A DNA stretch of 6,942 nucleotides from Gammaproteobacteria bacterium (GCA_029864945.1 JAOTSL010000174.1:1-6942); one strand, 5' to 3'; positions 1-6,822 are shown, numbered from the stretch's first letter. A program made the numbers and translations. The notes: generated by a model from the letters alone, not told the origin.

Positions 1-627
1 TAATGTAGTCATTGTTGCGCCAATGTCCACTATGGCGATTGTTTTATCAATACCGTGTTCGGGTAGTTGAGATGAGATTAGCATGACAGCATTTTCCAAC
101 GCATATGCTTCAACGTCTACAATTACGGCGGTTAGCCCGCCAAGCTCTACTGCGGCGACCCGCGAATCAACATTTTCACTACGGCACGCAGCAAGAAGCA
201 CATCAACCATGTCGGGATTACCGGCAGTGCTTCCAATGACTTCAAAGTCCAGTGCGACTTCCTCTATTGGGTAAGGAATGTATTGATCGGCTTCAAGTTC
301 AATTTGACTGGCCAGCTCATCGTCGTCAAGTGAGGCTGGCATCGAAATGGTTTTGGTTATAACAGCGGAGCCCGCAGCTGCGACTGCAGCGTTCGCAGTT
401 TTAGTACCTGAGCGTCTAACTGCGCGACGAATAGTTTCGCCAACGGACTCGATATCTGTGATGGTTTTTTCTACAACGGAGTTTGGAGGAATTGGTTCTA
501 CGGCATAAGCTTCCACTCTAAACCGGTTATCTTGTTCGCTTAATTCGAGTAACTTAACCGCTGACGAGCTAATATCAAGCCCAATCATGGTTATTTTTTT
601 TCGTTTTAGTAAATCGGCAAATTCCAC
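1..627 (-). CDS. pilM: Type IV pilus assembly protein PilM, N-terminal part (cut by window edge)
   Basis: PilM is an actin-like ATP-binding protein on the cytoplasmic face of the inner membrane. It binds the N-terminal tail of PilN and, with PilN, PilO and PilP, links the pilus motor to the PilQ secretin. The first 209 codons are present of a family length near 350. Visible features are the phosphate-1 motif GLDISSSAVKLLEL (residues 16-29), the conserved IELEADQYIPYPIEEV segment (109-124) and the start of the phosphate-2 motif VDIGATMT (200-207), where the window cuts the gene. I chose the GTG at 625-627 because it is preceded by a Shine-Dalgarno-like AGGGAAG and gives the usual short basic leader (MEFADLLKRKKIT) before the ATPase fold. 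The in-frame ATG at 588 lacks a ribosome binding site. The gene is divergent from the PBP1A gene, the arrangement known in Pseudomonas. The rest of pilMNOPQ would lie beyond position 1. Confidence 0.95.
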   Translation of the reverse strand, partial: MEFADLLKRKKITMIGLDISSSAVKLLELSEQDNRFRVEAYAVEPIPPNSVVEKTITDIESVGETIRRAVRRSGTKTANAAVAAAGSAVITKTISMPASLDDDELASQIELEADQYIPYPIEEVALDFEVIGSTAGNPDMVDVLLAACRSENVDSRVAAVELGGLTAVIVDVEAYALENAVMLISSQLPEHGIDKTIAIVDIGATMTTL

Positions 628-633
628 GTCAAA

Positions 634-640
634 CTTCCCT
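634..640 (-). promoter_or_regulatory. Ribosome binding site of pilM (decides the GTG start)
   Basis: On the minus strand AGGGAAG lies 6 bases before the GTG at 627. The alternative ATG at 588 is preceded only by an A-rich run with no Shine-Dalgarno match, so this site favours GTG as the true start. Confidence 0.6.
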
Positions 641-671
641 ATTGTGTAAATCGTATTGCAATTTTTTTATC

Positions 672-700
672 ATATTAACCGCAACTTAGCCTAAATTAAA
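672..700 (-). promoter_or_regulatory. Possible sigma-70 promoter for the pilM operon
   Basis: On the minus strand TTTAAT (695-700) and TAATAT (672-677) are separated by 17 bases, about 45 bases before the pilM GTG. The -35 box matches the consensus at only three positions and the -10 box at four, so this is a placement guess supported mainly by position and spacing. Confidence 0.3.
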
Positions 701-980
701 CAAAGAATGATATTATCTTTCCGCGCAAGTCCATGTTATTTGTCGGCAATTGTTTAAATTAGTTAAATGATGATGGGTTTGTCTATAATTTATGCATTTA
801 ATTAGCGGTGTCGATTTAGTATCAAGCGTAGAATGATGAGTATATACAATAATTTGCTTGAATAAATAATTTTGGACTAAGAGATTTAGAATTAGATAGG
901 TTAAGTGAAAATGAATCTTCGGCTATAGATTTGCATACTGTTGTTCAAGTGTGGCTGGAGTGTTTTCATTTTAACTTATT

Positions 981-1009
981 TTGTTTATCGCTTTGGTTTT
1001 TATTATTTT
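981..1009 (+). promoter_or_regulatory. Possible sigma-70 promoter for the PBP1A gene
   Basis: TTGTTT (981-986) and TATTTT (1004-1009) are spaced by 17 bases, about 83 bases before the PBP1A start. Both boxes are imperfect and the region is T-rich, so chance matches are likely. The perfect TATAAT at 784-789 is a rival and would leave a leader of nearly 300 bases. Confidence 0.25.
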
Positions 1010-1091
1010 ATATTTGGCACGATATCCTATTCGGTATGTCAAAGATCAGTTGTGTCGACGGGTCGTGTAACAAAACGTGAAAATGAATTGA

Positions 1092-3602
1092 ATGACTAAA
1101 AAAATTTTTAAAGATCGTAGTACTAAGCCAGGTATATTTAGCCGGTTAATTAAATTTGGAATAAAAATATCGATTTTATTAACCATTTTAGGTGGCGTCA
1201 CCGCTGCTGGTATATATCTCTATATTTCTCCTAACTTACCTTCTGTAGGCAGCTTGAAAGATATTCGCTTTCAAGTGCCGCTGCGTGTTTATTCCGCTGA
1301 CGGAAAGCTAATGGGGGAGTTTGGAGATAAGCGCCGTGAGCCTTTGAGGTATGATCAAATTCCTGAGTACATGGTAAATGCAGTTGTGGGAGCCGAAGAC
1401 GATCGTTTTTTTGAGCATCCCGGAGTGGATTATCATGGCTTGCTTCGCGCGGTTGCGGTATTTGTAACAACTGGGAGAAAAGCGCAGGGTGGCAGTACTA
1501 TTACTATGCAGGTTGCGCGTAATTTTTTTCTGAGTAGAGAAAAAACCTTTTTACGAAAGTTCAGTGAAATTTTACTTGCCCTTAGAATTGAACAGACATT
1601 AACCAAACAGGAAATCATTGCACTTTATTTAAATAAAATTTATTTGGGTAATCGTGCTTACGGAGTGGGTGCTGCGGCTAATATCTATTATGGGGAAAGT
1701 ATTGAGAAGCTTCATGTTTCCCAGCTAGCAATGATCGCAGGCTTGCCAAAAGCGCCGTCTCGATATAATCCAATAATTAATCCGACGCGCGCATTGCAGC
1801 GTCGAAATTATGTGTTGGGTCGAATGCTTGCCCTTGGGTATATCGAAAAAGAAATTTACGACGACGCAATCTTGCGTCCAGTTACAGCAGAATTACGCCA
1901 GAAAGGAATTGAACTTGATGCGCCCTACGCGGCGGAAATGGTGCGTAATGAAATGTTTTCTCGATACGGCACTGATGCATATACGGAGGGGTATAGTGTA
2001 TACACCACGTTAGAGTCCCGTTTACAGAATAAGGCGACTCGTTCGTTGCAATATAATTTATTGGCTTATGAAGAGCGTCACGGTTATCGCGGTGCGGAGC
2101 AAAAGCTTGATGAGCTCGATTTTTCAGAGCCGTCAGAGTGGAAAGCGGCGCTTAAAAAAGTTAGTAGCTACCCCATTTTGGAGGCGGGCGTCGTTATTGA
2201 GGTAAATGAGGATTCGGCGCTTGTTTATATGGCCAATGATCAGGTCGCGCATGTTTGTTGGCGCGGCCTAAAATGGGCTGCCCGCTATATTGATGGTAAT
2301 CGAATTGGATTTGCGCCGAAAGAAGCAAGTGAAGTTGTTGCTGTTGGTGATGTTATTCGTTTGTACGATGCTGGTGGCGGCCGATGGAGCTTGGGTCAGA
2401 TACCTGAGGTTGAGGGGGCGTTAGTTTCTGTTAGCGCAAAAAATGGTGCAATTCAGGCTATTGTTGGTGGTTATGATTTTTATCATAGTAAGTTTAATCG
2501 TGCTGCGCAGGCAAAACGTCAGCCGGGCTCAAATTTCAAGCCCTTTGTGTATTCCGGTGCGTTAGAAAAAGGTTATACCGCTGCAACATTAATAAACGAT
2601 GCGCCGGTTGTTTTTAATGACTCAGGACTTGAAGAGTCCTGGAGACCAGAAAACTACAGCGGAAAAATATTTGGTGAAACGCGATTAAGAGAAGCGCTGG
2701 TTAAGTCGCGCAATTTGGTATCTATTCGTATTCTTCAGGATATCGGGATCAGATATGCGATTAATTATGTAAAGCGTTTTGGTTTTGATCCTGCTGAGTT
2801 ACCAAAAGATCTTTCTCTGGCCCTTGGTAGCGCAACGTTAACACCTCTGGAGGTTGTTCGGGGGTATGCTGCATTTGCTAACGGCGGCTATCTTGTCGAA
2901 ACACATTTGATTGATCGTATTGTTGGTCCAGGAAATGAACTTCTTTATAAAGCAAATCCGCCAACGGTATGTCCTAAATGCGAGCTTGCCGCCTCCGCTG
3001 AAGAGATTGGAATAGATCCCTCTGGAGAGACTGTTATGGTTTCGTTAGATGAAATGGGGCAAAGCGGAACGGGGGAGCCAGTTATCAATCTAGCTAAGCG
3101 AATTGTTAGTGCTCAAAATGTTTATATTATGACGACGATATTACGAGAAATAATCCAGCGAGGCACAGGCCGCCGCGCTAAAGTATTAAGGCGTAATGAT
3201 CTGGCGGGCAAAACGGGTACTACTAATGATCAGAGAGACGCCTGGTTTTCTGGCTTTAATGCAGAAATTGCGACAACCGCCTGGGTTGGTTTTGATAAGC
3301 CGCATCCATTGGGGGATAACGAGTCAGGCGCCCGTGCCGCTTTGCCAATGTGGATAACATATATGCGCGAAGCATTGAAAGGTATGCCAGAAACACCATT
3401 GGTTCAGCCCCCAGGGATAGTAACCGTTCGAATTGATCCGGAAACTGGCTTACGTGCCGACGCCGGTTTTGATGGTGCTATATTTGAAAGCTTTCGGACA
3501 GACCATGTGCCTAAACAAATGAGTAATTCTAACCGACCTAGGGTTAGTGGTGAGAATAGTGCTTCAGAAGATGGAGACGAAGCGCCTGAGCAGTTGTTTT
3601 AA
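1092..3602 (+). CDS. mrcA: Penicillin-binding protein 1A, bifunctional glycosyltransferase/transpeptidase
   Basis: This is a class A PBP (also called PonA) that polymerises lipid II into glycan strands and cross-links the stem peptides on the periplasmic side of the inner membrane. After a basic cytoplasmic tail there is one membrane anchor (about residues 22-46). The GT51 glycosyltransferase domain follows, with AEDDRFFEHPG (101-111, catalytic Glu102), GGSTITMQVARN (133-144) and Glu159 in the RKFSEI motif. An OB-like domain spans roughly 310-435. The transpeptidase carries SNFK (480-483, acyl-enzyme Ser480), SRN (539-541) and KTGT (707-710). The 836 residues are a normal family length. An in-frame TGA directly abuts the ATG, so no earlier start is possible; the Shine-Dalgarno is weak. 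A CPKC motif (627-630) lies in the transpeptidase part and could form a periplasmic disulfide. The C-terminal tail is acidic and low-complexity. The gene is monocistronic, closed by its own terminator. Confidence 0.97.
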   Translation: MTKKIFKDRSTKPGIFSRLIKFGIKISILLTILGGVTAAGIYLYISPNLPSVGSLKDIRFQVPLRVYSADGKLMGEFGDKRREPLRYDQIPEYMVNAVVGAEDDRFFEHPGVDYHGLLRAVAVFVTTGRKAQGGSTITMQVARNFFLSREKTFLRKFSEILLALRIEQTLTKQEIIALYLNKIYLGNRAYGVGAAANIYYGESIEKLHVSQLAMIAGLPKAPSRYNPIINPTRALQRRNYVLGRMLALGYIEKEIYDDAILRPVTAELRQKGIELDAPYAAEMVRNEMFSRYGTDAYTEGYSVYTTLESRLQNKATRSLQYNLLAYEERHGYRGAEQKLDELDFSEPSEWKAALKKVSSYPILEAGVVIEVNEDSALVYMANDQVAHVCWRGLKWAARYIDGNRIGFAPKEASEVVAVGDVIRLYDAGGGRWSLGQIPEVEGALVSVSAKNGAIQAIVGGYDFYHSKFNRAAQAKRQPGSNFKPFVYSGALEKGYTAATLINDAPVVFNDSGLEESWRPENYSGKIFGETRLREALVKSRNLVSIRILQDIGIRYAINYVKRFGFDPAELPKDLSLALGSATLTPLEVVRGYAAFANGGYLVETHLIDRIVGPGNELLYKANPPTVCPKCELAASAEEIGIDPSGETVMVSLDEMGQSGTGEPVINLAKRIVSAQNVYIMTTILREIIQRGTGRRAKVLRRNDLAGKTGTTNDQRDAWFSGFNAEIATTAWVGFDKPHPLGDNESGARAALPMWITYMREALKGMPETPLVQPPGIVTVRIDPETGLRADAGFDGAIFESFRTDHVPKQMSNSNRPRVSGENSASEDGDEAPEQLF

Positions 3603-3622
3603 AAAGCAATTGGTTTAGGAGG

Positions 3623-3662
3623 CGATAACTCAGTGTTAATCTGAGTTATCGTTAGTTTTTTT
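3623..3662 (+). terminator. Intrinsic terminator of the PBP1A gene
   Basis: CGATAACTCAG (3623-3633) and CTGAGTTATCG (3641-3651) form a perfect 11-bp stem with a 7-base loop. A run of seven T follows at 3656-3662. It starts 20 bases after the PBP1A stop codon and separates that gene from the next plus-strand gene. Confidence 0.9.
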
Positions 3663-3693
3663 GTTGAATTGTTAATATCCAAGTGGTGATGAC

Positions 3694-4293
3694 GTGAATT
3701 CACTTTCTACAACGCAGTCGTATCGACATCTAATTGCGGTTGAAGCTGCGCGGATTTTGGCTGAAGGCTTGGTTCAGGATTATGATGTAGCTAAGCTCAA
3801 GGCATTAAAGCATTTAGGTTTGCCTGATTCCCCGGACCTGCCAACAAACGCAGAGGTTGAGGTGGAGCTAAAGGTGCACCAGGCTATCTTCTCAAGTAAG
3901 CAGGAGCAGTTGATACATTCAATGAGGGCTCAGGCATTGGAGGCGATGAAAATGTTCGGGGAATATAGCCCTCGATTAACGGGAGGGGTGCTTGAAGCTA
4001 CGGCTACTCGTTACTCGCCTATCGAAATTCAGATATTCCCTGATTCCCCAAAAGATATTGTGCTTAAACTGCTAGATCTGGATGTTCCATTTGACACAGA
4101 AGACCGCCGAATTCGAATAAGTAAGGTTGAGGTGCAGAACGTGCCTGTTTTCTGTTTTGGTATGGGGGATTTTGAAATTGAAGTCACTGCGCTTCAGCCG
4201 AACGCACTAAGACAAAGTCCGTTAAGTCCAATTAATGGAATTGCGATGAAGCGGGCGTCAATTAAAAAACTAACAAAAATGCTTGCCGAATAA
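3694..4293 (+). CDS. Protein of unknown function, possible degenerate nucleotidyltransferase-like fold
   Basis: I do not recognise this 199-residue protein with certainty. It has no signal peptide or membrane segment and should be cytoplasmic. The first 90 residues look helical (for example EAARILAEGLVQDYDVAKLKA, 17-37). The middle, PRLTGGVLEATATRYSPIEI (93-112) followed by QIFPDSPKDI, has the shape of the Gly-rich strand, turn and paired-acidic strand of nucleotidyltransferase folds. However, the expected Asp-x-Asp is replaced by SPIEI, so catalysis is doubtful. The remainder is beta-rich and ends in a basic helix (MKRASIKKLTKMLAE). GTG at 3694 is the only usable start: an in-frame TAA lies at 3673-3675 and no other start codon follows it. 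The Shine-Dalgarno is poor. A TGT-TAATAT extended -10 (3670-3678) just upstream of the gene could give a very short leader. It is convergent with the malic enzyme gene. Confidence 0.85.
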   Translation: MNSLSTTQSYRHLIAVEAARILAEGLVQDYDVAKLKALKHLGLPDSPDLPTNAEVEVELKVHQAIFSSKQEQLIHSMRAQALEAMKMFGEYSPRLTGGVLEATATRYSPIEIQIFPDSPKDIVLKLLDLDVPFDTEDRRIRISKVEVQNVPVFCFGMGDFEIEVTALQPNALRQSPLSPINGIAMKRASIKKLTKMLAE

Positions 4294-4298
4294 TTCAG

Positions 4299-4334
4299 CG
4301 CATAACTTGTCGTATAACTTGCCGCATAAAAAGC
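4299..4334 (+). repeat. Three imperfect 12-bp tandem units
   Basis: CGCATAACTTGT, CGTATAACTTGC and CGCATAAAAAGC follow one another without gaps at 4299-4310, 4311-4322 and 4323-4334, just after the stop codon of the unknown protein. Units one and two differ at two positions; the third diverges in its second half. The last two units overlap the left arm of the hairpin at 4314-4368. Confidence 0.55.
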
Positions 4335-4368
4335 ACCCGTAAGAAGTGTTTTTATGCGGCAAAGTTAT
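4314..4368. terminator. Long hairpin between convergent genes, probable bidirectional terminator
   Basis: The arms 4314-4336 and 4346-4368 pair over about 22 bp (ATAACTTGCCGCATAAAAA against its complement, plus CAC/GTG at the tip), with two single-base bulges and a 9-base loop. Runs of A and T on either side of the tip give a T tract on both strands, but these lie within the stem rather than after it. It sits 20 bases after the stop of the unknown protein and 23 bases after that of the malic enzyme, where a shared terminator is expected. Confidence 0.65.
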
Positions 4369-4391
4369 GTGACTGCCAAGCGCGCTTAGTT

Positions 4392-5639
4392 TTAAATAGC
4401 TGGGTAGTGGCTTGGGTAAGGCTTTTGTGCGACACCGGTATCAATGGCTGCCTGGGCAATTTTGGGTGGAACGCGATCCATTAAGCGAGGATCTACTGGT
4501 TTCGGGATAATATAATCTTTACCAAAACTCATAGCGTCAACTTTGTATGCGTCGAGCACTAATTGAGGAACAGGCTCTCTGGCAAGATCTCTTAGTGCAT
4601 ATACCGCGGCCATTTGCATTTCCTGGTTAATCGAGCTCGCTCTCACGTCAAGCGCACCACGGAAAATAAAAGGAAAGCCCAGTACATTGTTAACCTGATT
4701 AGGGTGATCGCTTCGACCCGTCGCCATTATTAAATCATTTCTTACTTTCAATGCGACTTCAGGTTTAATTTCAGGGTCGGGGTTGGATAAAGCAAACACT
4801 ATTGGTTTCTCTGCCATCGAGCTTACCATTTCCTTGTCTATAATATCTGGCCCAGAGACGCCGATAACGACATCTGCATTTTTCATTGCATCAGCTAGCG
4901 TTCTGTCTTTTGTGGTTACTGCAAAAGCTTGCTTGTATTCATTTAAATCCGTTCGCTCGTCGTGAACAATGCCTTTGCGGTCAATAAGGAAAATATTTTC
5001 CTTATTTGCACCTAATGCAACTAACAAGTTCATTGACGCAATTCCCGCGGATCCTGCACCAACACACACTATCTTAACCTTTCCGATTTCTTTGCCCTGA
5101 ATATGCAGTGCGTTTAAAAGGCCGGCAGAAATAATAATGGCTGTTCCGTGCTGATCATCGTGAAAGACTGGGATGTCCAGTTTTTCCTGTAATGCCTTTT
5201 CAATCACAAAACAATTTGGTGCGGCGATATCTTCAAGGTTAATTCCGCCGAATGTAGGAGCGATATTAACAACGGTAGTAATAAATTCTTCGATAGAGTT
5301 GGCGGTGACTTCAATATCAAACACATCAACATTGGCGAATTTTTTGAATAAAACGGCTTTCCCTTCCATGACGGGCTTGCCAGCTAGTGCGCCAACATTT
5401 CCCAGCCCCAATACTGCGGTGCCATCGGTTATTACACCAACAAGATTACCTTTTGACGTGTAGTCATAGGCTTTTGACGCATCCTCGGCAATTGCGCGAA
5501 CAGGTGCGGCTACACCGGGTGTGTAAGCTAAAGACAAATCGTGCTGATTTTCGCAAGACTTGGTTACTTCAATGGCTATTTTTCCGGGTGTTGGGTTTGC
5601 GTGGTAATCCAGTGCTTGTTGTTTTAAGTCATTACTCAT
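4392..5639 (-). CDS. Malic enzyme, short (non-hybrid) bacterial form
   Basis: The enzyme decarboxylates L-malate oxidatively to pyruvate and CO2 with a metal ion and NAD(P)+, in the cytoplasm. It feeds pyruvate and reducing power from the TCA cycle. Visible features are the catalytic Tyr in LAYTPGVA (Tyr39), the catalytic Lys in GKAVLFKKF (Lys94), metal ligands in LEDI (Glu136, Asp137) and HDDQHGT (160-166), the dinucleotide-binding loop GAGSAGIA (194-201) and ALSNPDPE (283-290). At 415 residues it is complete but lacks the phosphotransacetylase-like domain of E. coli MaeB. The second Rossmann strand ends in LIDRKG; I cannot decide NAD or NADP preference from this. AGGAA lies 7 bases before the ATG. 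The nuclease gene lies 92 bases upstream on the same strand, and no clear promoter was seen in that gap. Confidence 0.96.
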   Translation of the reverse strand: MSNDLKQQALDYHANPTPGKIAIEVTKSCENQHDLSLAYTPGVAAPVRAIAEDASKAYDYTSKGNLVGVITDGTAVLGLGNVGALAGKPVMEGKAVLFKKFANVDVFDIEVTANSIEEFITTVVNIAPTFGGINLEDIAAPNCFVIEKALQEKLDIPVFHDDQHGTAIIISAGLLNALHIQGKEIGKVKIVCVGAGSAGIASMNLLVALGANKENIFLIDRKGIVHDERTDLNEYKQAFAVTTKDRTLADAMKNADVVIGVSGPDIIDKEMVSSMAEKPIVFALSNPDPEIKPEVALKVRNDLIMATGRSDHPNQVNNVLGFPFIFRGALDVRASSINQEMQMAAVYALRDLAREPVPQLVLDAYKVDAMSFGKDYIIPKPVDPRLMDRVPPKIAQAAIDTGVAQKPYPSHYPAI

Positions 5640-5722
5640 GTCTTTATTCCTGTTTTCATTTGCTGAGCAGCAGCATAGTTTGTGCCGATTGACAATTGAT
5701 GCGTATTTTAAACTTTCACAAG

Positions 5723-5747
5723 GATGTCATTTTAGTTAACTGACATC
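5723..5747 (-). other. Small hairpin over the nuclease stop codon
   Basis: GATGTCA (5723-5729) and TGACATC (5741-5747) form a perfect 7-bp stem with an 11-base loop containing the nuclease stop codon. No T tract follows on the minus strand, so it is not a standard terminator. It could affect mRNA stability or simply be chance. Confidence 0.3.
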
Positions 5748-6586
5748 GCGTCCGGGTGTCTAATGCGCATACTGAACCTGTGTTTGTACAAGTTGACCCA
5801 TCCTCTAGCTGTGATGTGTTTGCCTATCAACTGTTCTGGTTGAAGATTTTTGAAGTAGTGTAAATCTTTTTTATTGATGCGTAATGCCATTTTTTCTGAA
5901 AATTTAATCCTGATAGATTTTTTGGTTTTTAGCACACTATTAACCTTGCCCGTGATGAGTTTAAAGCCAAGTTGGTTTTTATTGATTTTGCTCGCTTTGA
6001 CAGGCTTGTAGTGGGGGCTCTTCCAAATGCCTAGGTTATTATTTCGAGCTGTTTTTTCGGCATTGAAGTAACAGTTGTGCCGCCTTAGGTTTGGGGGGAT
6101 GCTAATGTTGAATGCTAGGCCGGATTTCAATATTTCATATTGCAGGTTGGTGCCGTCGAGCAAAAATATATGTGCTAGTTTGCGCTTGTATCGATCTGTT
6201 TTTTCAGCCCCGTATTTAATGCCGATCTTATTTTTGAGAACCAGTTTTTCCAGAAAACGTTTAGCTTTTTTTGCATAAGGCTCTGGAGTGCCAGTATCAT
6301 AATTCATTTCAGGGGTGTTTATACCAATGAGTCTAATGCTGTCGCCATTAGCAAGTTTTACAGTATCGCCATCATAAACGCGTACGACGAGAGCTCGTTC
6401 ATCAAATGAGCGACTTGAGCAGGTGTTTGTTTGTGCGGCTAACGCTGGTGAAAGTAGGAGGCTACTTACAAAAAAAGAAAAAAGAAGGAGGAAAGTGGGG
6501 TATGTTGCTTTAAAGCTGTTGGATAACCTGGTTCTTTTTAGAAGTAGAAGAACCAGGTGATGCCGATAATATTGATTGTGGATCAA
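5732..6586 (-). CDS. Exported staphylococcal-nuclease-like (thermonuclease) protein with C-terminal OB-like domain
   Basis: The SNase domain (about residues 64-190) is expected to cleave DNA or RNA with a divalent ion outside the cytoplasm. Matches to S. aureus nuclease are Asp74 in YDGDT (Asp21), Arg85 (Arg35), Glu93 in INTPE (Glu43) and Arg135 in DRYKRKLAHIF (Arg87). The Ca ligand Asp40 is Asn90 here. A second domain (about 205-280, GKVNSVLK to GWVNLYKHRFSMRIRHP) looks like an OB fold, as in related proteobacterial proteins. A strong hydrophobic core (31-46) with ALA cleavage after residue 50 indicates export; Cys56 and Cys172 could pair. The N-terminus is unusual: the only ordinary start codon is TTG at 6586, giving a signal peptide of about 50 residues. 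No ATG, GTG or TTG lies between it and the mature protein. The frame opens straight after the rpmE stop codon, so translational coupling to rpmE is likely. Confidence 0.88.
   Translation of the reverse strand: MIHNQYYRHHLVLLLLKRTRLSNSFKATYPTFLLLFSFFVSSLLLSPALAAQTNTCSSRSFDERALVVRVYDGDTVKLANGDSIRLIGINTPEMNYDTGTPEPYAKKAKRFLEKLVLKNKIGIKYGAEKTDRYKRKLAHIFLLDGTNLQYEILKSGLAFNISIPPNLRRHNCYFNAEKTARNNNLGIWKSPHYKPVKASKINKNQLGFKLITGKVNSVLKTKKSIRIKFSEKMALRINKKDLHYFKNLQPEQLIGKHITARGWVNLYKHRFSMRIRHPDAMSVN
6526..6558 (-). other. Hairpin behind rpmE, inside the 5' end of the nuclease gene
   Basis: On the minus strand ACCTGGTTCTT and AAGAACCAGGT form a perfect 11-bp stem around an 11-base loop, beginning 34 bases after the rpmE stop codon. 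No T tract follows, so classical intrinsic termination is unlikely. A role in RNA processing, partial attenuation between rpmE and the nuclease, or control of nuclease translation is possible. It covers codons 10-21 of the nuclease frame as called. Confidence 0.6.
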
Positions 6587-6592
6587 TAGGTG

Positions 6593-6796
6593 TTATTTCT
6601 TTCCGTATTTCTGACGGAACTTGTCAACCCGCCCAGCTGTATCAAGTACTTTTTGCTTGCCTGTGTAGAATGGATGACATTCTGAACATACGTCAATCGT
6701 TAAGTCTTTGTGGTTGGTTGATTGCGTTTCGAAAACATTGCCACAGCTACAAGTAACATTGACGCTTTCGTATTTTGGATGGATGTCAGCTTTCAT
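6593..6796 (-). CDS. rpmE: 50S ribosomal protein L31 (bL31), zinc-binding form
   Basis: bL31 binds the central protuberance of the large subunit and contributes to the bridge with the 30S head. The 67 residues are the usual length and begin MKADIHPKYESVNVTCSCGN. Four cysteines, Cys16 and Cys18 (CSC) and Cys37 and Cys40 (CSEC), mark the zinc-binding C+ type, in contrast to the Cys-lacking paralogue that replaces it in zinc starvation. The HPFYTGKQ signature (41-48) and basic C-terminus are intact. GAGGT lies 7 bases before the ATG, a strong ribosome binding site. The gene is first in its transcript, with a promoter about 75 bases upstream; the nuclease frame follows with 6 bases between stop and TTG. 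Confidence 0.98.
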   Translation of the reverse strand: MKADIHPKYESVNVTCSCGNVFETQSTNHKDLTIDVCSECHPFYTGKQKVLDTAGRVDKFRQKYGKK

Positions 6797-6822
6797 TTTG
6801 ATAACCTCAGATGTTTATTAGC

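Larger units (their letters stand above)
628..1091. other. Divergent intergenic region between pilM and the PBP1A gene
   Basis: These 464 bases are very AT-rich and contain no gene I can support. They must hold the promoters for the divergent pilM and PBP1A genes. On the plus strand a perfect TATAAT stands at 784-789, but without a recognisable -35 box, and a weak two-box candidate is at 981-1009. A 72-codon open frame without a good start runs from 862 to 1080 and is treated under findings. I saw no tRNA, strong hairpin or repeat. Confidence 0.8.

Noticed and set aside
83..274. Plus-strand open frame of 63 codons
   Set aside because: It is antisense to pilM, whose frame and family motifs are clear; the Ser/Thr-rich translation is typical of a shadow frame.
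833..865. Short ATG ATG open frame that could be a leader peptide
   Set aside because: It has ten codons, no ribosome binding site, no run of regulatory codons and no attenuator-like hairpin behind it.
1015..1031. Sigma-54 promoter for the PBP1A gene (TGGCACG, perfect -24 element)
   Set aside because: The -12 part reads CCTAT instead of TTGC followed by A or T at the required spacing, so the invariant GC is missing.
5173..5692. Two plus-strand open frames (96 and 101 codons) across the malic enzyme 5' half
   Set aside because: Both are antisense to conserved malic enzyme motifs, with no family resemblance and no ribosome binding site.
5640..5731. Promoter for the malic enzyme in the gap after the nuclease
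   Set aside because: TTGTCA and TATGCT are both present on the minus strand but only 12 bases apart, and no other pair has acceptable spacing.
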